A DNA stretch of 64,000 nucleotides from NCBI GenBank assembly GCA_041392475.1, contig JAWKLZ010000003.1, forward strand, positions 1,385,501-1,449,500, in the 5' to 3' direction. The notes under the pieces are model-generated. The model had not been told where the DNA came from. It worked only from the letters and a program-made list of their open reading frames with translations, and did no database searches. The translations under genes were made by a program, and so were the position numbers. Positions 35,128 to 43,960 of this stretch are shown one piece after another (position 1 is the stretch's first letter; each line of letters begins with the position of its first letter). This stretch comes from Chitinophagales bacterium. Its GTDB lineage: Bacteria; Bacteroidota; Bacteroidia; Chitinophagales; UBA2359.

Positions 35128-37863
35128 TTACAACTGAATGTTCAATGCAAAATTGAAGATTGTGCCCAACTGACTGAAATGGTATCCATCATAGGTCATT
35201 TGAGAATAACGCTGATTGAAGGTAATCAAATTGGATTGGTTTTTCAAGAAAGCAGCATCATTCAATAGTGCTTCTGAACCTGCATCTGCTTTGAATTCCC
35301 ATTCAGGCAATACATTCAACAAGTTGTTGATGTTTGCTCCCAAACCTATTTTGTCGGTCAATTGATAGTTCAAATTCAGGTCGGTCACAACTTTTGTGGC
35401 AAATTCTGTGTAAAGACGTGAATCTAACCCTTGTTGTCTAAATTCGGTAGGACCAAATACAGTGTTGTATAGACCTAAGCTAAATTTGTCAAGTGTGTAG
35501 TCAATACCAAAAATCACTTTGAATTTAGGGCGAGAAGTAAAAAACAAGGCTTCTTGTGTCGCATTAGAAACGGTTTTACCAGCCTGTTCTACCAAAGTCG
35601 GGTTTTTCACATCTCCATCTCTTTCGTTTTGAAGGGTATAGTTACCAGAAAGATTCAAAGCTACTGAACCTTTACCCAATTCAATACCTTTGTAGTTGGC
35701 TACAAAGTCAATACCAGAAGTACGGGTATCCAAAGCGTTCACAAAGAAACTCAAATCAGAAAGGTTGTTGGCAGATAAAATGGCATCCAAAGAAGTGTTT
35801 CCAGCTTCTGTTGCACCAATTTCGGTACTCAAGATGATTCTGTCTGTTACTGCAATATTGTAGTAATCCAAAGTGAAGCTAAAGTTGTAGTTTGGTCTAA
35901 CACCGATACCAACCGTGATGTTGGTAGATTCTTCTGGCTTTAAAGATGGAAGACCCAACAATCGGGCCTCTCTCGAAACGTTGTTGATCAAACCACCTAC
36001 TTGAATACCTTCACCTGGAATAAAACTATACTGTGCTTTTTGGGTATAGATTTGGTGCAGCAATGGTGCTCTGAAACCTGTTGAAGCAGAAGCTCTAACG
36101 GTCACTTTGTCGTCTGCCAATTTGTAGCGAGAACTTACCTTCCAAACAAAGGCACTACCGAAGTCACTGTAGTTTTCAGCACGAATCGTACCGTTGACCA
36201 AAAAGTCGTCGGTCAAATCCAATGCGATATCTGCATATCCTCCAAAGTTGAAACGGTTGAAAGAACCTGAGTTTCTTGGGTCATTACCTGCAAAAGAGTC
36301 AGGCCCACCATCTTCATAAGATGCTTCCGAACCTTGAATAACAGTAAAAGTTTCGCTTCTAAACTCCGAACCAAACGCAATTCCTACTGTTTCGGACAAT
36401 CTTCTACTTATGTCAATGTTACCTACTGCATGTGAAAATCTTGTGCCTCCTACATCAAAAATAAGTGGACTGTTTTCACGGTATTTGAAAGTGCCATCAG
36501 GATTCAAAGTACCATTGCGGTTGTGAGAATTGCGTACCAAGTATGTTTGTTCGTTTCCACCTACGGTAAAACTCAAATCTGCTATCCAGTCATTTTTGGT
36601 TGTTTTGAAGCCCAATGTGGCATTGTAGTCATTCAAATCACCATCGAAAGTAGGCACATATCCAACATATTCACCATTAGGTCCATTTGGGAAGAAGTCT
36701 GCTAAGTAAGGAAAGTCTGCTAAGGTTCTCCAATAAGGAGTTCTGTAATTGGCAAAACTGTTTACTTTTTTGTAAACATAAGCTGCATTACCATATATTT
36801 CTGTGTTATCAGAAATATTAGAACCAAAATTAACCAACCCTTTAGCAGAAGTAGTTTCTGGAGATCCATTGATGTTACCTGCATCTGGCATAGTGGCTAA
36901 AAATGCCTGAACAACTGCAATATCTGCACCAAAGTCACCTGCTTCACCTTCTGCATCTACCATACCAGGACGGTTTGCCAAGTCTCTGCGAGAGAAATCA
37001 ATGGTATAATTGATAAAGCCGTTTTCGCCCAGTTTTGAACCATTGTTCAAAGTAATACCATAGGTTTCTCCATCGCCTTCGCTGGTAAGACCTCCAGAAA
37101 TGGTGACACTTCCATTCTCTGCATCGTCTTTCAAAATAACGTTCATTACTCCTGCAATTGCATCGGAACCATATTGAGCCGAAGCACCGTCTCTCAGAAT
37201 TTCTACTCTCTTAATAGCTCCTTGTGGAATTGCAGAAATATCAGCTCCCGTTTCACCACGACCTGGAGAGGTTTGGGTGTAAAGCAATGCACTGGTGTTT
37301 TTACGCTTTCCGTTGATCAAAATCAAGGTACGAGAAGGTCCCATGTTTCTGATTTCGTAAGGGTCTAATAGCGAAGTCGCATCGTTTACAGGCGTATTCA
37401 CTGAGTTAAATGATGGAATACGATAAGTCAATGCTTTGTCGAAACTGTTTTGGCCTGTCATAGCTAACTCTTTCGCTCCAACTACGTCAATGGGTAGAGG
37501 CGTACTTGTAGAAGAGCGAGGAGCTGTACGACTACCCGTTACGACTACATCCGCAAATGTCAAACCTTCTTCCATTGTGATGTTCCAAGTAATAGTTTGA
37601 CCTGATGACAAGGTTATAGTATTTGATTGTGACTCAAAACCAATGTAACTTGCTTCTACCTTCATGCTACCTGGTTCTACTTTGAGAGAATAAGAACCAT
37701 TTGCATCTGTAATCGTTCCTGTAGTAGTACCAGAAACTAAAACAGTTGCTCCAATAAGAGGCTCACCGTCCTTATCCATTATCTTACCTGAAATCGTTTG
37801 TGCACTTGCCGCAAACGGAAGCATTAATAATAATGCTAGAAAAATTGTTGTTAATTGTTTCAT
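35128..37863 (-). CDS. TonB-dependent outer membrane receptor with carboxypeptidase-like N-domain
   Basis: The 911-residue outer membrane protein has a signal peptide (1-21, ending AASAQ), a CarboxypepD_reg-like domain (about 23-105, GKIMDKDGEPLIGATVLVSG), a plug (about 120-235, including ILINGKRKNTSALL and VEILRDGASAQYGSDAIAGV) and a long beta-barrel ending FNFALNIQL. Such receptors import large or scarce ligands with TonB-ExbBD energy. No SusD partner is adjacent, and the plug resembles single-gene receptors rather than SusC glycan systems. The ligand is unknown. A terminator follows, and a 17-bp palindrome lies about 160 bp upstream. Confidence 0.9.
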   Translation of the reverse strand: MKQLTTIFLALLLMLPFAASAQTISGKIMDKDGEPLIGATVLVSGTTTGTITDANGSYSLKVEPGSMKVEASYIGFESQSNTITLSSGQTITWNITMEEGLTFADVVVTGSRTAPRSSTSTPLPIDVVGAKELAMTGQNSFDKALTYRIPSFNSVNTPVNDATSLLDPYEIRNMGPSRTLILINGKRKNTSALLYTQTSPGRGETGADISAIPQGAIKRVEILRDGASAQYGSDAIAGVMNVILKDDAENGSVTISGGLTSEGDGETYGITLNNGSKLGENGFINYTIDFSRRDLANRPGMVDAEGEAGDFGADIAVVQAFLATMPDAGNINGSPETTSAKGLVNFGSNISDNTEIYGNAAYVYKKVNSFANYRTPYWRTLADFPYLADFFPNGPNGEYVGYVPTFDGDLNDYNATLGFKTTKNDWIADLSFTVGGNEQTYLVRNSHNRNGTLNPDGTFKYRENSPLIFDVGGTRFSHAVGNIDISRRLSETVGIAFGSEFRSETFTVIQGSEASYEDGGPDSFAGNDPRNSGSFNRFNFGGYADIALDLTDDFLVNGTIRAENYSDFGSAFVWKVSSRYKLADDKVTVRASASTGFRAPLLHQIYTQKAQYSFIPGEGIQVGGLINNVSREARLLGLPSLKPEESTNITVGIGVRPNYNFSFTLDYYNIAVTDRIILSTEIGATEAGNTSLDAILSANNLSDLSFFVNALDTRTSGIDFVANYKGIELGKGSVALNLSGNYTLQNERDGDVKNPTLVEQAGKTVSNATQEALFFTSRPKFKVIFGIDYTLDKFSLGLYNTVFGPTEFRQQGLDSRLYTEFATKVVTDLNLNYQLTDKIGLGANINNLLNVLPEWEFKADAGSEALLNDAAFLKNQSNLITFNQRYSQMTYDGYHFSQLGTIFNFALNIQL

Positions 37864-38024
37864 ATAAAATATTTATAAATAAAAAAAAACTAATTTCAAT
37901 CTATTGAAAAAAATTGGTTCATTGAAGGTTTCTATATTGTAGAGTATTTCAAACTTGATGAAACCAATCAAGCTCCCAAGTTAAAATAAATTGAAGAATT
38001 TATTTATTTTTGTAAATTTTTTCT

Positions 38025-38041
38025 AATGTTAAATTAACATT
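38025..38041. promoter_or_regulatory. 17-bp perfect palindrome, candidate operator
   Basis: AATGTTAAATTAACATT has 8-bp perfect arms around a central A and lies about 160 bp upstream of the TonB receptor start. Such distance is long for an operator, and AT-rich palindromes can arise by chance. Confidence 0.3.
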
Positions 38042-38200
38042 TAGGTAACATTTCTTTTCTCACAAATCCCATTCATGTGGTATTTTATTGAAACTACCTG
38101 TTTTTCAAAAAATATTTTATCAGGAATTAACCCTTGCTGCTAATTTAGAAAAAGCAAGGACTTTTCGACCTTCAATAAAGCACAAAAGGCTAAAAAATGA

Positions 38201-38341
38201 GGTCCTTTGACAAAATCTGTGATAGGAAACTTCGGAAGTTTGCCGCTTAAAAAATCAACAAACTATTTCGCTAATAATTAATTGCTTATAAAATGAAACT
38301 TCCGAAGTCTTTATGGCTTCCACAAAAATTTTCAAAGAACC
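38201..38341. repeat. Copy B of the covarying-arm palindromic repeat family
   Basis: Outer ends GGTCCTTTGACAAAATCTGT and CACAAAAATTTTCAAAGAAC(C) are near-inverted. Inner arms AAACTTCGGAAGTTT and AAACTTCCGAAGTC(T) are inverted. It is 141 bp and intergenic. Confidence 0.65.
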
Positions 38342-38428
38342 AAAAATGGAATAATAAACTGCAAAATTCTATCAGGACAAAGAACACATACTTTGAAGCC
38401 TTCGACTCTGAGTAATTGCTTATTTTTG

Positions 38429-38555
38429 GGTTCTTTTAAAAAATTAGTTTCTTTGACCAGAAGACTACGGTAGTCTATTCGTTTGAAAATTAGGTGGCTA
38501 TTGTAAAATCAGTCTACCGTAGTCTTTTATCCTCCAATGAATTTGTCAAGGAACC
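38429..38555. repeat. Copy C of the covarying-arm palindromic repeat family
   Basis: Inner arms AGACTACGGTAGTCT and GTCTACCGTAGTCTT are inverted. The outer right end TTTGTCAAGGAACCAAAAAT matches the end of copy B. An ATG at 38537 falls inside it and opens into hldD, but it is not the true start. Confidence 0.6.
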
Positions 38556-38575
38556 AAAAATTGAACTTAATATTT

Positions 38576-39532
38576 ATGGTCATCATCACAGGCGCAGCAG
38601 GTTTTATCGGTAGTTTTTTTGCAAAATATTTGAATGAAAAAGGCATTAAGGATTTGATATTGGTAGATGATTTTTCGAGAGAGGATAAATTACCCAATTT
38701 GAAGGGGATTGAACATTTGGGATGGGTGCATAGAGATGCTTTTATTGCGTGGTTGCCATCTAATTACCAAAACATCACCGCTATTTTTCACATTGGCGCA
38801 CGAACTGATACCACTGAATTTGATACGGCTATCTTTGACCGACTAAACCTACATTATACCCAAAATTTGTGGAAACTGTGTACCAAATACCAAATTCCAC
38901 TGGTCTATGCTTCTTCTGCTGCAACGTATGGTTTGGGGGAATTAGGCTACGAAGACCGACACGATATTGTTGAGCAATTGCAGCCATTAAATGCCTATGG
39001 ACGCTCCAAAAATGATTTTGATAAATGGGCTTTGCAGCAAACAGCGAGTCCTCCAATGTGGTATGGATTGAAGTTTTTCAATGTGTATGGCCCCAATGAA
39101 TACCATAAAGGACGTATGGCTTCGGTTATTTTTCATGCTTTTCGACAAATTCAAGAAACAGATAAGATGAAATTGTTTCGATCTCACAATCCTAACTTTG
39201 AAGATGGAAAACAACTTAGAGATTTCGTCTATGTGAAAGATGTAGCAAAAGTGATGTACTTTTTGTTGCAACAAATACCTGCATCTGGCTTGTACAACTT
39301 AGGTACTGGTCAAGCCCGCACCTTTTTGGATTTGGTGACCAATACTTTTGCCGCATTGGATAAAACTCCTTACATTGAATTCATTGATACTCCGATGGAT
39401 ATTCGGGACAAATACCAGTATTTTACTGAAGCCAATATGGCCAAATTGAAGGAAGCAGGTTATGATGAAGTATTTTATTCTTTGGAAGAAGGGGTGAAAG
39501 ATTATGTGCAAAATTATCTGCTAAAGAGGTAG
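38576..39532 (+). CDS. hldD: ADP-L-glycero-D-manno-heptose 6-epimerase
   Basis: HldD/RfaD converts ADP-D-glycero- to ADP-L-glycero-beta-D-manno-heptose for the LPS inner core. The 318-residue extended SDR has the nucleotide motif TGAAGFIG (5-12) at the very N-terminus, catalytic Tyr141 and Lys145 in AYGRSK, and the family stretches NVYGPNEYHKGRMAS and NLGTGQARTFLDL. I chose 38576 because the longer frame starts inside a repeat element. It stands alone without hldE or gmhA nearby. Confidence 0.9.
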   Translation: MVIITGAAGFIGSFFAKYLNEKGIKDLILVDDFSREDKLPNLKGIEHLGWVHRDAFIAWLPSNYQNITAIFHIGARTDTTEFDTAIFDRLNLHYTQNLWKLCTKYQIPLVYASSAATYGLGELGYEDRHDIVEQLQPLNAYGRSKNDFDKWALQQTASPPMWYGLKFFNVYGPNEYHKGRMASVIFHAFRQIQETDKMKLFRSHNPNFEDGKQLRDFVYVKDVAKVMYFLLQQIPASGLYNLGTGQARTFLDLVTNTFAALDKTPYIEFIDTPMDIRDKYQYFTEANMAKLKEAGYDEVFYSLEEGVKDYVQNYLLKR

Positions 39533-40076
39533 TATGCAAAATCGTTGGAATGCGACTACTGATTTGTCAAGATTAAAATGGTTTATCGAAAATTTTAGTG
39601 GATTGAGATTTTTGAAGTTTATTTTTAAGGAAATGGAAGATTTGAAAATCAGGATACTCTACAAAAGGAAACTTCAGAAGTCTTCAACTGCTCCACTAAA
39701 AACAACTATGGGCCTTTTTTCATTCATTCCTAACATCTTCATTAAATTGTGCGAATAGTAAATTTTCCTGATTATAACGGATTGCTGAGATTACGATAAC
39801 CTCCTAACGAAGCAGCGATTAACAAATTCTTTAGTCATTTGTGCAGGAAATAACTCGAGGCTTGTTGCCCATATTTCGCTAATTATTTGGCGAGCTATTT
39901 GCTTTCACTTCACAAAATGAAGCTGTTACTGGGGCAATAATCCAATTTTTCGCTATATTTACCATTCTAAGCACACCAAAATACGAGTAGATCCATATCG
40001 GCTAAAAGTCGGTACGATAAACTCATTCATATTAAGCGCAACCAAGTAACAAAACATAGACAAATTCATCTGATAA
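39533..40076. other. Gene-poor region with one repeat element
   Basis: Apart from the repeat copy at 39580-39714, I see no gene, RNA or clear signal in these 540 bp. The stretch around 39860-39970 has several short TTCGC/GCGA words but no defined structure. Confidence 0.5.
39580..39714. repeat. Copy D of the covarying-arm palindromic repeat family
   Basis: GGTTTATCGAAAATTTTAGT at the left and CACTAAAAACAACTATGGGC(C) at the right match copy A2, as does the interior GATTTGAAAATCAGGATACT. Inner arms GATTTTTGAAGTTT and AAACTTCAGAAGTC are imperfectly inverted. Confidence 0.6.
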
Positions 40077-40246
40077 ATGGAGTATCTGGGAGCATCAGTG
40101 ATTATTAATTATCATATTATATACGAAAAAAAATAAGAATACGAAAATTGGCTAAATGAAATAGGCCCAATTTGTAGAAATTCAAAAGGCAATATTGATT
40201 GGCAAATAATCCGCCCAATACCCAATTTAACGTATGATTATACTGT

Positions 40247-40395
40247 TATTGGTTTCCGCATTGATTGTTTATTTTACTTAAACCCACCCCTTACCCCTCC
40301 CAAGAGGGGAATTTCCCACTTGGTACAAGCATTCCCCTCCTTGGAGGGGCAGGGGTGGGTTGCGATTTATTCCTTTTTAATGTGAAGACCTATAT
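40247..40395. mobile_element. 149-bp hairpin element, copy 1
   Basis: The element contains AACCCACCCCTTACCCCTCC and, about 40 bp on, GGAGGGGCAGGGGTGGGTT, forming a long GC-rich stem interrupted by a second AGAGGGGAAT/ATTCCCCTC pairing. Its right end is GCGATTTATTCCTTTTTAAT, then GTGAAGACCTATAT. It is about 98% identical to copy 2 (three differences seen) and interrupts the monooxygenase-like pseudogene. There is no ORF, so it must be non-autonomous. Confidence 0.7.
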
Positions 40396-40718
40396 CATCA
40401 GATTCGATACAATTGAAAATCTAAGGAATTGGATGGAATCTGATGTATGAGAAAGTTTAATTGATAAAGTAAAACCTTTTTTTGCCAAAGACGACAAATA
40501 TTATATTAAAACTGGTTTAGATTTCCTTTTTCTGACAGAAAATCAAACTCAAAAAGTACCTGTCCGATGGAAACAATACTTGGTCACTTGGTCAGCTATT
40601 TATACTTTATCCATAATAGTTCCTTTCCTCCTTCTGCCATTATTAAAATCCTTAGATTTTTCTGAAAACCAATTTATCAATTCATTTTTTATTTCTGGCA
40701 TTATTGTTTTTATAATGG

Positions 40719-40867
40719 TATTGGTTTCCGCATTGATTGTTTATATTACTTAAACCCACCCCTTACCCCTCCCAAGAGGGGAATTTCCCACTTGGTACAA
40801 GTATTCCCCTCCTTGGAGGGGCAGGGGTGGGTTGCGATTTATTCCTTTTTAATATGAAGACCTATAT
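40719..40867. mobile_element. 149-bp hairpin element, copy 2
   Basis: This is a direct-oriented near-identical copy of the element at 40247-40395, located at the 3' end of the same pseudogene. Reading into it ends the last hydrophobic helix with a TAA. Target duplications of more than 2 bp are not evident at either copy. Confidence 0.7.
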
Positions 40868-41013
40868 ATTTATTAATGCCATCATATACGAGATTAATAA
40901 AAAAATAGCTTTATAAATAAAATTTAAAAAGAATCCATTTGCATTAAGTGGAAATTGTCATTTTCACAACAATACAGTTCTGAAATTCCTCATTTTGTCC
41001 ATTTCACAACTCC

Positions 41014-41526
41014 TCAATTCTTGACTTGTTTCTCCAAAAAATCTATCAAGCGTTTCAAATTTTGGATAGTTTGTTCCTTTGCTGCAATCAGATTTTTGAG
41101 GTAATAGATTTCTGTATCCTTGCTTTCATTTTGTTGTTTCAATTGCTGTATATTCATCTGTAAATGATCAATGTAAAGCTTGATTTTTAGGCGGTTTTGT
41201 TCAGAAACTTCTGCCAAAATATTTTCATCCAATTCATTAATTACCTTTGAATAATACGTAGCTCCTTCTTCTTCCAGTTTGTTCACCTTCAATGCTTCCA
41301 CACTCAACTTTTCTGTCGAAAATTGCGACATATCTTTTTCTATCAAATCATCCAAGTTGGTTTTGAACAATTCTGCCATCTTGCGTATCAATTCAATGCT
41401 TGGATTCGATCTCCCTCTTTCATAATCACTTATAGTATTCCTCTTTGCCCCAATCAAATCTGCAAAAGCAATTTGGTTCAAGCCCAATTTTTTTCTAAAA
41501 TAGCGAATATTGTTACTTAGATACAT
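41014..41526 (-). CDS. XRE-family HTH transcriptional regulator with C-terminal coiled coil
   Basis: The 170-residue protein begins with a Cro/CI-type helix-turn-helix (residues 4-62: LSNNIRYFRKKLGLNQIAFA, with recognition helix KRNTISDYERGRSNPS). A Glu/Lys-rich segment follows, then a long coiled coil (about 105-168) that probably dimerises it. It is divergent from another HTH-containing gene across a 132-bp AT-rich gap, so it may control both. There is no peptidase or ligand domain. Confidence 0.8.
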   Translation of the reverse strand: MYLSNNIRYFRKKLGLNQIAFADLIGAKRNTISDYERGRSNPSIELIRKMAELFKTNLDDLIEKDMSQFSTEKLSVEALKVNKLEEEGATYYSKVINELDENILAEVSEQNRLKIKLYIDHLQMNIQQLKQQNESKDTEIYYLKNLIAAKEQTIQNLKRLIDFLEKQVKN

Positions 41527-41658
41527 TTATTGAAGAAATTTGTCGATAAAATACGAAAAAACAAATAATATATCGTAAATTTGTGGCGAAACAGATATTA
41601 GTCGAATATTTGTTTAAAAAATAGCGATAATGCCGTAAAAATACAAAAAATTAACGAA

Positions 41659-42660
41659 ATGGAACAAAAACCCCTTTTTATCTTCAAAAGCATATGCAAG
41701 CCATCCCTTGCTTCAAAATTAGACATTTACACTTTTGAAGTCTTATTCAATACATATATTCAGCTTTCGGATTATGGAACAAGTGTAGAACAAATCGTTT
41801 TTACCTTCCTTGCCACTTCAAAAAAAGATTCTTTAGAAGGAAAGGAACAACAAAACTATATTGAAGTAGATAAAACTTTGGAAATCAAATTATCCCTTTC
41901 TTATCAACAAGTTGCTTCGACAGATGAACACACCATAAAAGAGTTGATGGCAGCCTTGTTTTTGAAGTCAATTGCATTGTATGCCGACATGGATTTACCA
42001 GATTTTGACTGGCAGATTTTTTATATTGATACAAAAACCCTATTGGTCAAAGAAAAATGGTTAGGGCCTAATATTTCGATGAAGCAACAGTTTTTGCTTG
42101 ATTTTGGTATTGGAGGAACAGATTGGTTGGCTATGGGCAAAAAAATGTCGCATTTTTACCAAATAGAAAAAAGCCTGAATCGTTATATCGATCTAAGTGA
42201 CTATGGAATTGGTGTTCACCAAATACAATGTGCATTTGTGGCAATGCCCAATACTTCGATTTTCCCCGATACCAGTGTGAAGGAATATGTATTTGCCAAA
42301 AAAATGGTGAAAATTGTGGTGGTAGTAGATTATGACGCTTTGCTGGAATCAGACGAATATAGTTTGTTGAACCTATTGGGAACGTACTTATTGAAGACTA
42401 TTTTGCAGCTTGCAGAACTACAAATTGCAGATTTTGACTGGAAAAACCTATATAGACACATACGTTGGTTACTGATTATTGAAGAATGGCTGGACGAGCC
42501 ACTTACTTTGGTCGAAAAAACGAGCATAACGGGGCTTCCAAGTAGTTTGATTAGACGTATCGAAAGCAATGTAGATACAGTAAGAGTAGGTGCGGTCAAG
42601 ACTTATTGCGAAAAATTGAAGGTTCCTTATAGTGCAATTGTTCCAGAATTGGTGAGTTGA
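41659..42660 (+). CDS. Protein with two tandem homologous domains and a C-terminal HTH, unknown function
   Basis: I do not recognise the main family. The 333-residue protein is built from two copies of a domain of about 110 residues. Copy 1 (about 31-135) has YIQLSDYGTSVEQI and ends LPDFDWQIFYIDTKTLLVKE. Copy 2 (about 174-282) has YIDLSDYGIGVHQI and ends IADFDWKNLYRHIRWLLIIE. The tail (about 283-330), with ITGLPSSLIRRIESNVDTVR, reads like a Cro/CI helix-turn-helix. It faces away from an XRE regulator gene. It could be a toxin-antitoxin or immunity-type regulator, but that is speculation. Confidence 0.7.
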   Translation: MEQKPLFIFKSICKPSLASKLDIYTFEVLFNTYIQLSDYGTSVEQIVFTFLATSKKDSLEGKEQQNYIEVDKTLEIKLSLSYQQVASTDEHTIKELMAALFLKSIALYADMDLPDFDWQIFYIDTKTLLVKEKWLGPNISMKQQFLLDFGIGGTDWLAMGKKMSHFYQIEKSLNRYIDLSDYGIGVHQIQCAFVAMPNTSIFPDTSVKEYVFAKKMVKIVVVVDYDALLESDEYSLLNLLGTYLLKTILQLAELQIADFDWKNLYRHIRWLLIIEEWLDEPLTLVEKTSITGLPSSLIRRIESNVDTVRVGAVKTYCEKLKVPYSAIVPELVS

Positions 42661-42677
42661 TACATCAAATCCTTTTT

Positions 42678-43379
42678 TCAAAAAGAGATTGCCTCCAATG
42701 TCCATTTTCCACGTACGCTTTCAGAAGTAAGGGATTCATTCAATAGATCTAAATACGCTTTGCGGGGTATGTCAATAGCACCTAAGCTCTCAAGATGATC
42801 CGTATGTATCTGACAATCAATTAGGTTGAATCCCCATTTTTGAAGGTTGTACACCAAGGTAATAAAACCTGCTTTGGAGGCATTGCTTTGATAAGTAAAC
42901 ATGGACTCACCAAAATAAGCCCCTCCCAAAGAGATGCCATACAAACCGCCCACCAATTCTTGCTGCGTATTCCAGACTTCAATAGAGTGGGCAAACCCCA
43001 TTTCATGTAATTTACAATAGGCTTCCAACATTTCGGAGGTAATCCAAGTACCGTCTTGACCTCTCCTCGGCTGTTGTTGGCAGGCAGTGATGACACTTCT
43101 AAAATCTTGATCGGCAGTTATCGTGAAGGTTTCCTTACGAAATACCTGCTTCATGCTTTTAGAAACCTTCAAATCTTCGGGATACAATACACATCTTGGA
43201 TCGGGTGACCACCAAAGAATCGGCTCATACTCTGAAAACCAAGGGAAAATGCCCATGCTGTAAGCCAATAGCAGCCTCTCAGAGGATAAATCACCTCCAA
43301 TAGCCAACATTCCATCGTCTTCAGCCATATTGGGAGGAGGAAAAGCCAGATAGGTTTTGTCTAAGGCGTAGATAGGCAT
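42678..43379 (-). CDS. aat: Leucyl/phenylalanyl-tRNA--protein transferase
   Basis: Aat adds Leu or Phe from aminoacyl-tRNA to N-terminal Arg or Lys of proteins, creating an N-degron. The 233-residue protein has family signatures FPPPNMAEDDGMLAIGGDLS (13-32), YSMGIFPWF, ILWWSPDPRCVL, GLYGISLGGAYFGESMF and LIDCQIHTDHLESLGA. Length is typical. It lies 47 bp downstream of clpS on the same strand, so writer and reader of the N-degron are probably co-expressed. Confidence 0.9.
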   Translation of the reverse strand: MPIYALDKTYLAFPPPNMAEDDGMLAIGGDLSSERLLLAYSMGIFPWFSEYEPILWWSPDPRCVLYPEDLKVSKSMKQVFRKETFTITADQDFRSVITACQQQPRRGQDGTWITSEMLEAYCKLHEMGFAHSIEVWNTQQELVGGLYGISLGGAYFGESMFTYQSNASKAGFITLVYNLQKWGFNLIDCQIHTDHLESLGAIDIPRKAYLDLLNESLTSESVRGKWTLEAISF

Positions 43380-43426
43380 GAGAAAAATTGAAGTGATTTC
43401 ACATATTGAAAAAATCTTCTCTAAGC

Positions 43427-43723
43427 TTATTGATATTCAATAGTAGCACCAATGCCTCTATCTACAAGTGCCTCACGCATAGGCTTTAACTTGCTTTCTA
43501 CACCATGTCGAACAGAGTATTGTCCCTTCATGTGGATAATCAATGCACACTGTTCTGCTTGTTCAGGAGTATGGTTACAAATATCTATCAGTGATTCGAT
43601 TACCCAATCAAATGTATTAATTTCATCGTTGTGAACCACTAAGTTACATTGTTTGCCAATAACTGTTTCCAATAGTTCATCCACCACTGTTTTGGTGATT
43701 TCTTGTGTTGTAGGGTTTGCCAT
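43427..43723 (-). CDS. clpS: ATP-dependent Clp protease adaptor ClpS
   Basis: ClpS binds N-degrons and hands substrates to ClpA/ClpC-ClpP. The 98-residue protein has the core NLVVHNDEINTFDWVI (27-42), in which Asn and Asp form the N-end pocket, and the QAEQCALIIHMKGQ block (55-68). It heads a two-gene operon with aat. A TATTTTTG motif lies 26 bp upstream. clpA or clpC is not in the window. Confidence 0.9.
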   Translation of the reverse strand: MANPTTQEITKTVVDELLETVIGKQCNLVVHNDEINTFDWVIESLIDICNHTPEQAEQCALIIHMKGQYSVRHGVESKLKPMREALVDRGIGATIEYQ

Positions 43724-43749
43724 AAGAAATGATTTTTAAATAAGTTTCA

Positions 43750-43757
43750 CAAAAATA
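43750..43757 (-). promoter_or_regulatory. Putative -7 element upstream of clpS
   Basis: The minus strand reads TATTTTTG, fitting TAnnTTTG, 26 bp before the clpS start. No convincing -33 element was seen. Confidence 0.3.
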
Positions 43758-43960
43758 GATGTTTTTTGGGAATTATGTGTTGGATTTCGTTTCTTTTTCG
43801 TCAAGTATTTTGTTATTAGAAAAAATTAATATCTGGTATAATATTTGATTATGAACATCACATTAACATTTTTAAACTACATTTTCTGACGTTTTAAAAA
43901 AACTAAACAGTATAAAATCCATCTTTTCTTTAACAACGTTCTATCTTGAAATATCCCCCC

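Larger units (their letters stand above)
37864..38575. other. Intergenic region with an operator-like palindrome and two repeat elements
   Basis: The 712-bp gap between divergent receptor and hldD genes has an AT-rich leader, a 17-bp palindrome at 38025-38041 and two palindromic repeat elements (38201-38341 and 38429-38555). No gene was found. Confidence 0.6.
40077..40917 (+). pseudogene. Antibiotic biosynthesis monooxygenase-like membrane protein, disrupted
   Basis: Pieces of one reading frame can be followed: MEYLGASVIINYHI, a TAA at 40134, then EYENWLNEIGPICRNS and WQIIRPIPNLTYDYTV, then a 149-bp insertion, IIRFDTIENLRNWMESDV, a TGA at 40448, then KTGLDFLFL, VPVRWKQYLVTWSAIY and two hydrophobic helices, where a second copy of the insertion interrupts. 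Excising the first insertion restores YTVIIRFDT, the expected family sequence. The family combines a small ferredoxin-like ABM domain with C-terminal membrane helices. Two nonsense codons and two insertions make function impossible. Confidence 0.7.

Noticed and set aside
38537..38575. Upstream ATG of hldD
   Set aside because: It falls inside a repeat element, and the Rossmann motif needs the N-terminus at 38576.
40265..40450. 61-codon frame spanning the 149-bp element
   Set aside because: It joins element sequence to a fragment of the disrupted gene and ends at that gene's nonsense codon.
40247..40867. CRISPR array
   Set aside because: There are only two long direct repeats 472 bp apart, with gene sequence between them.
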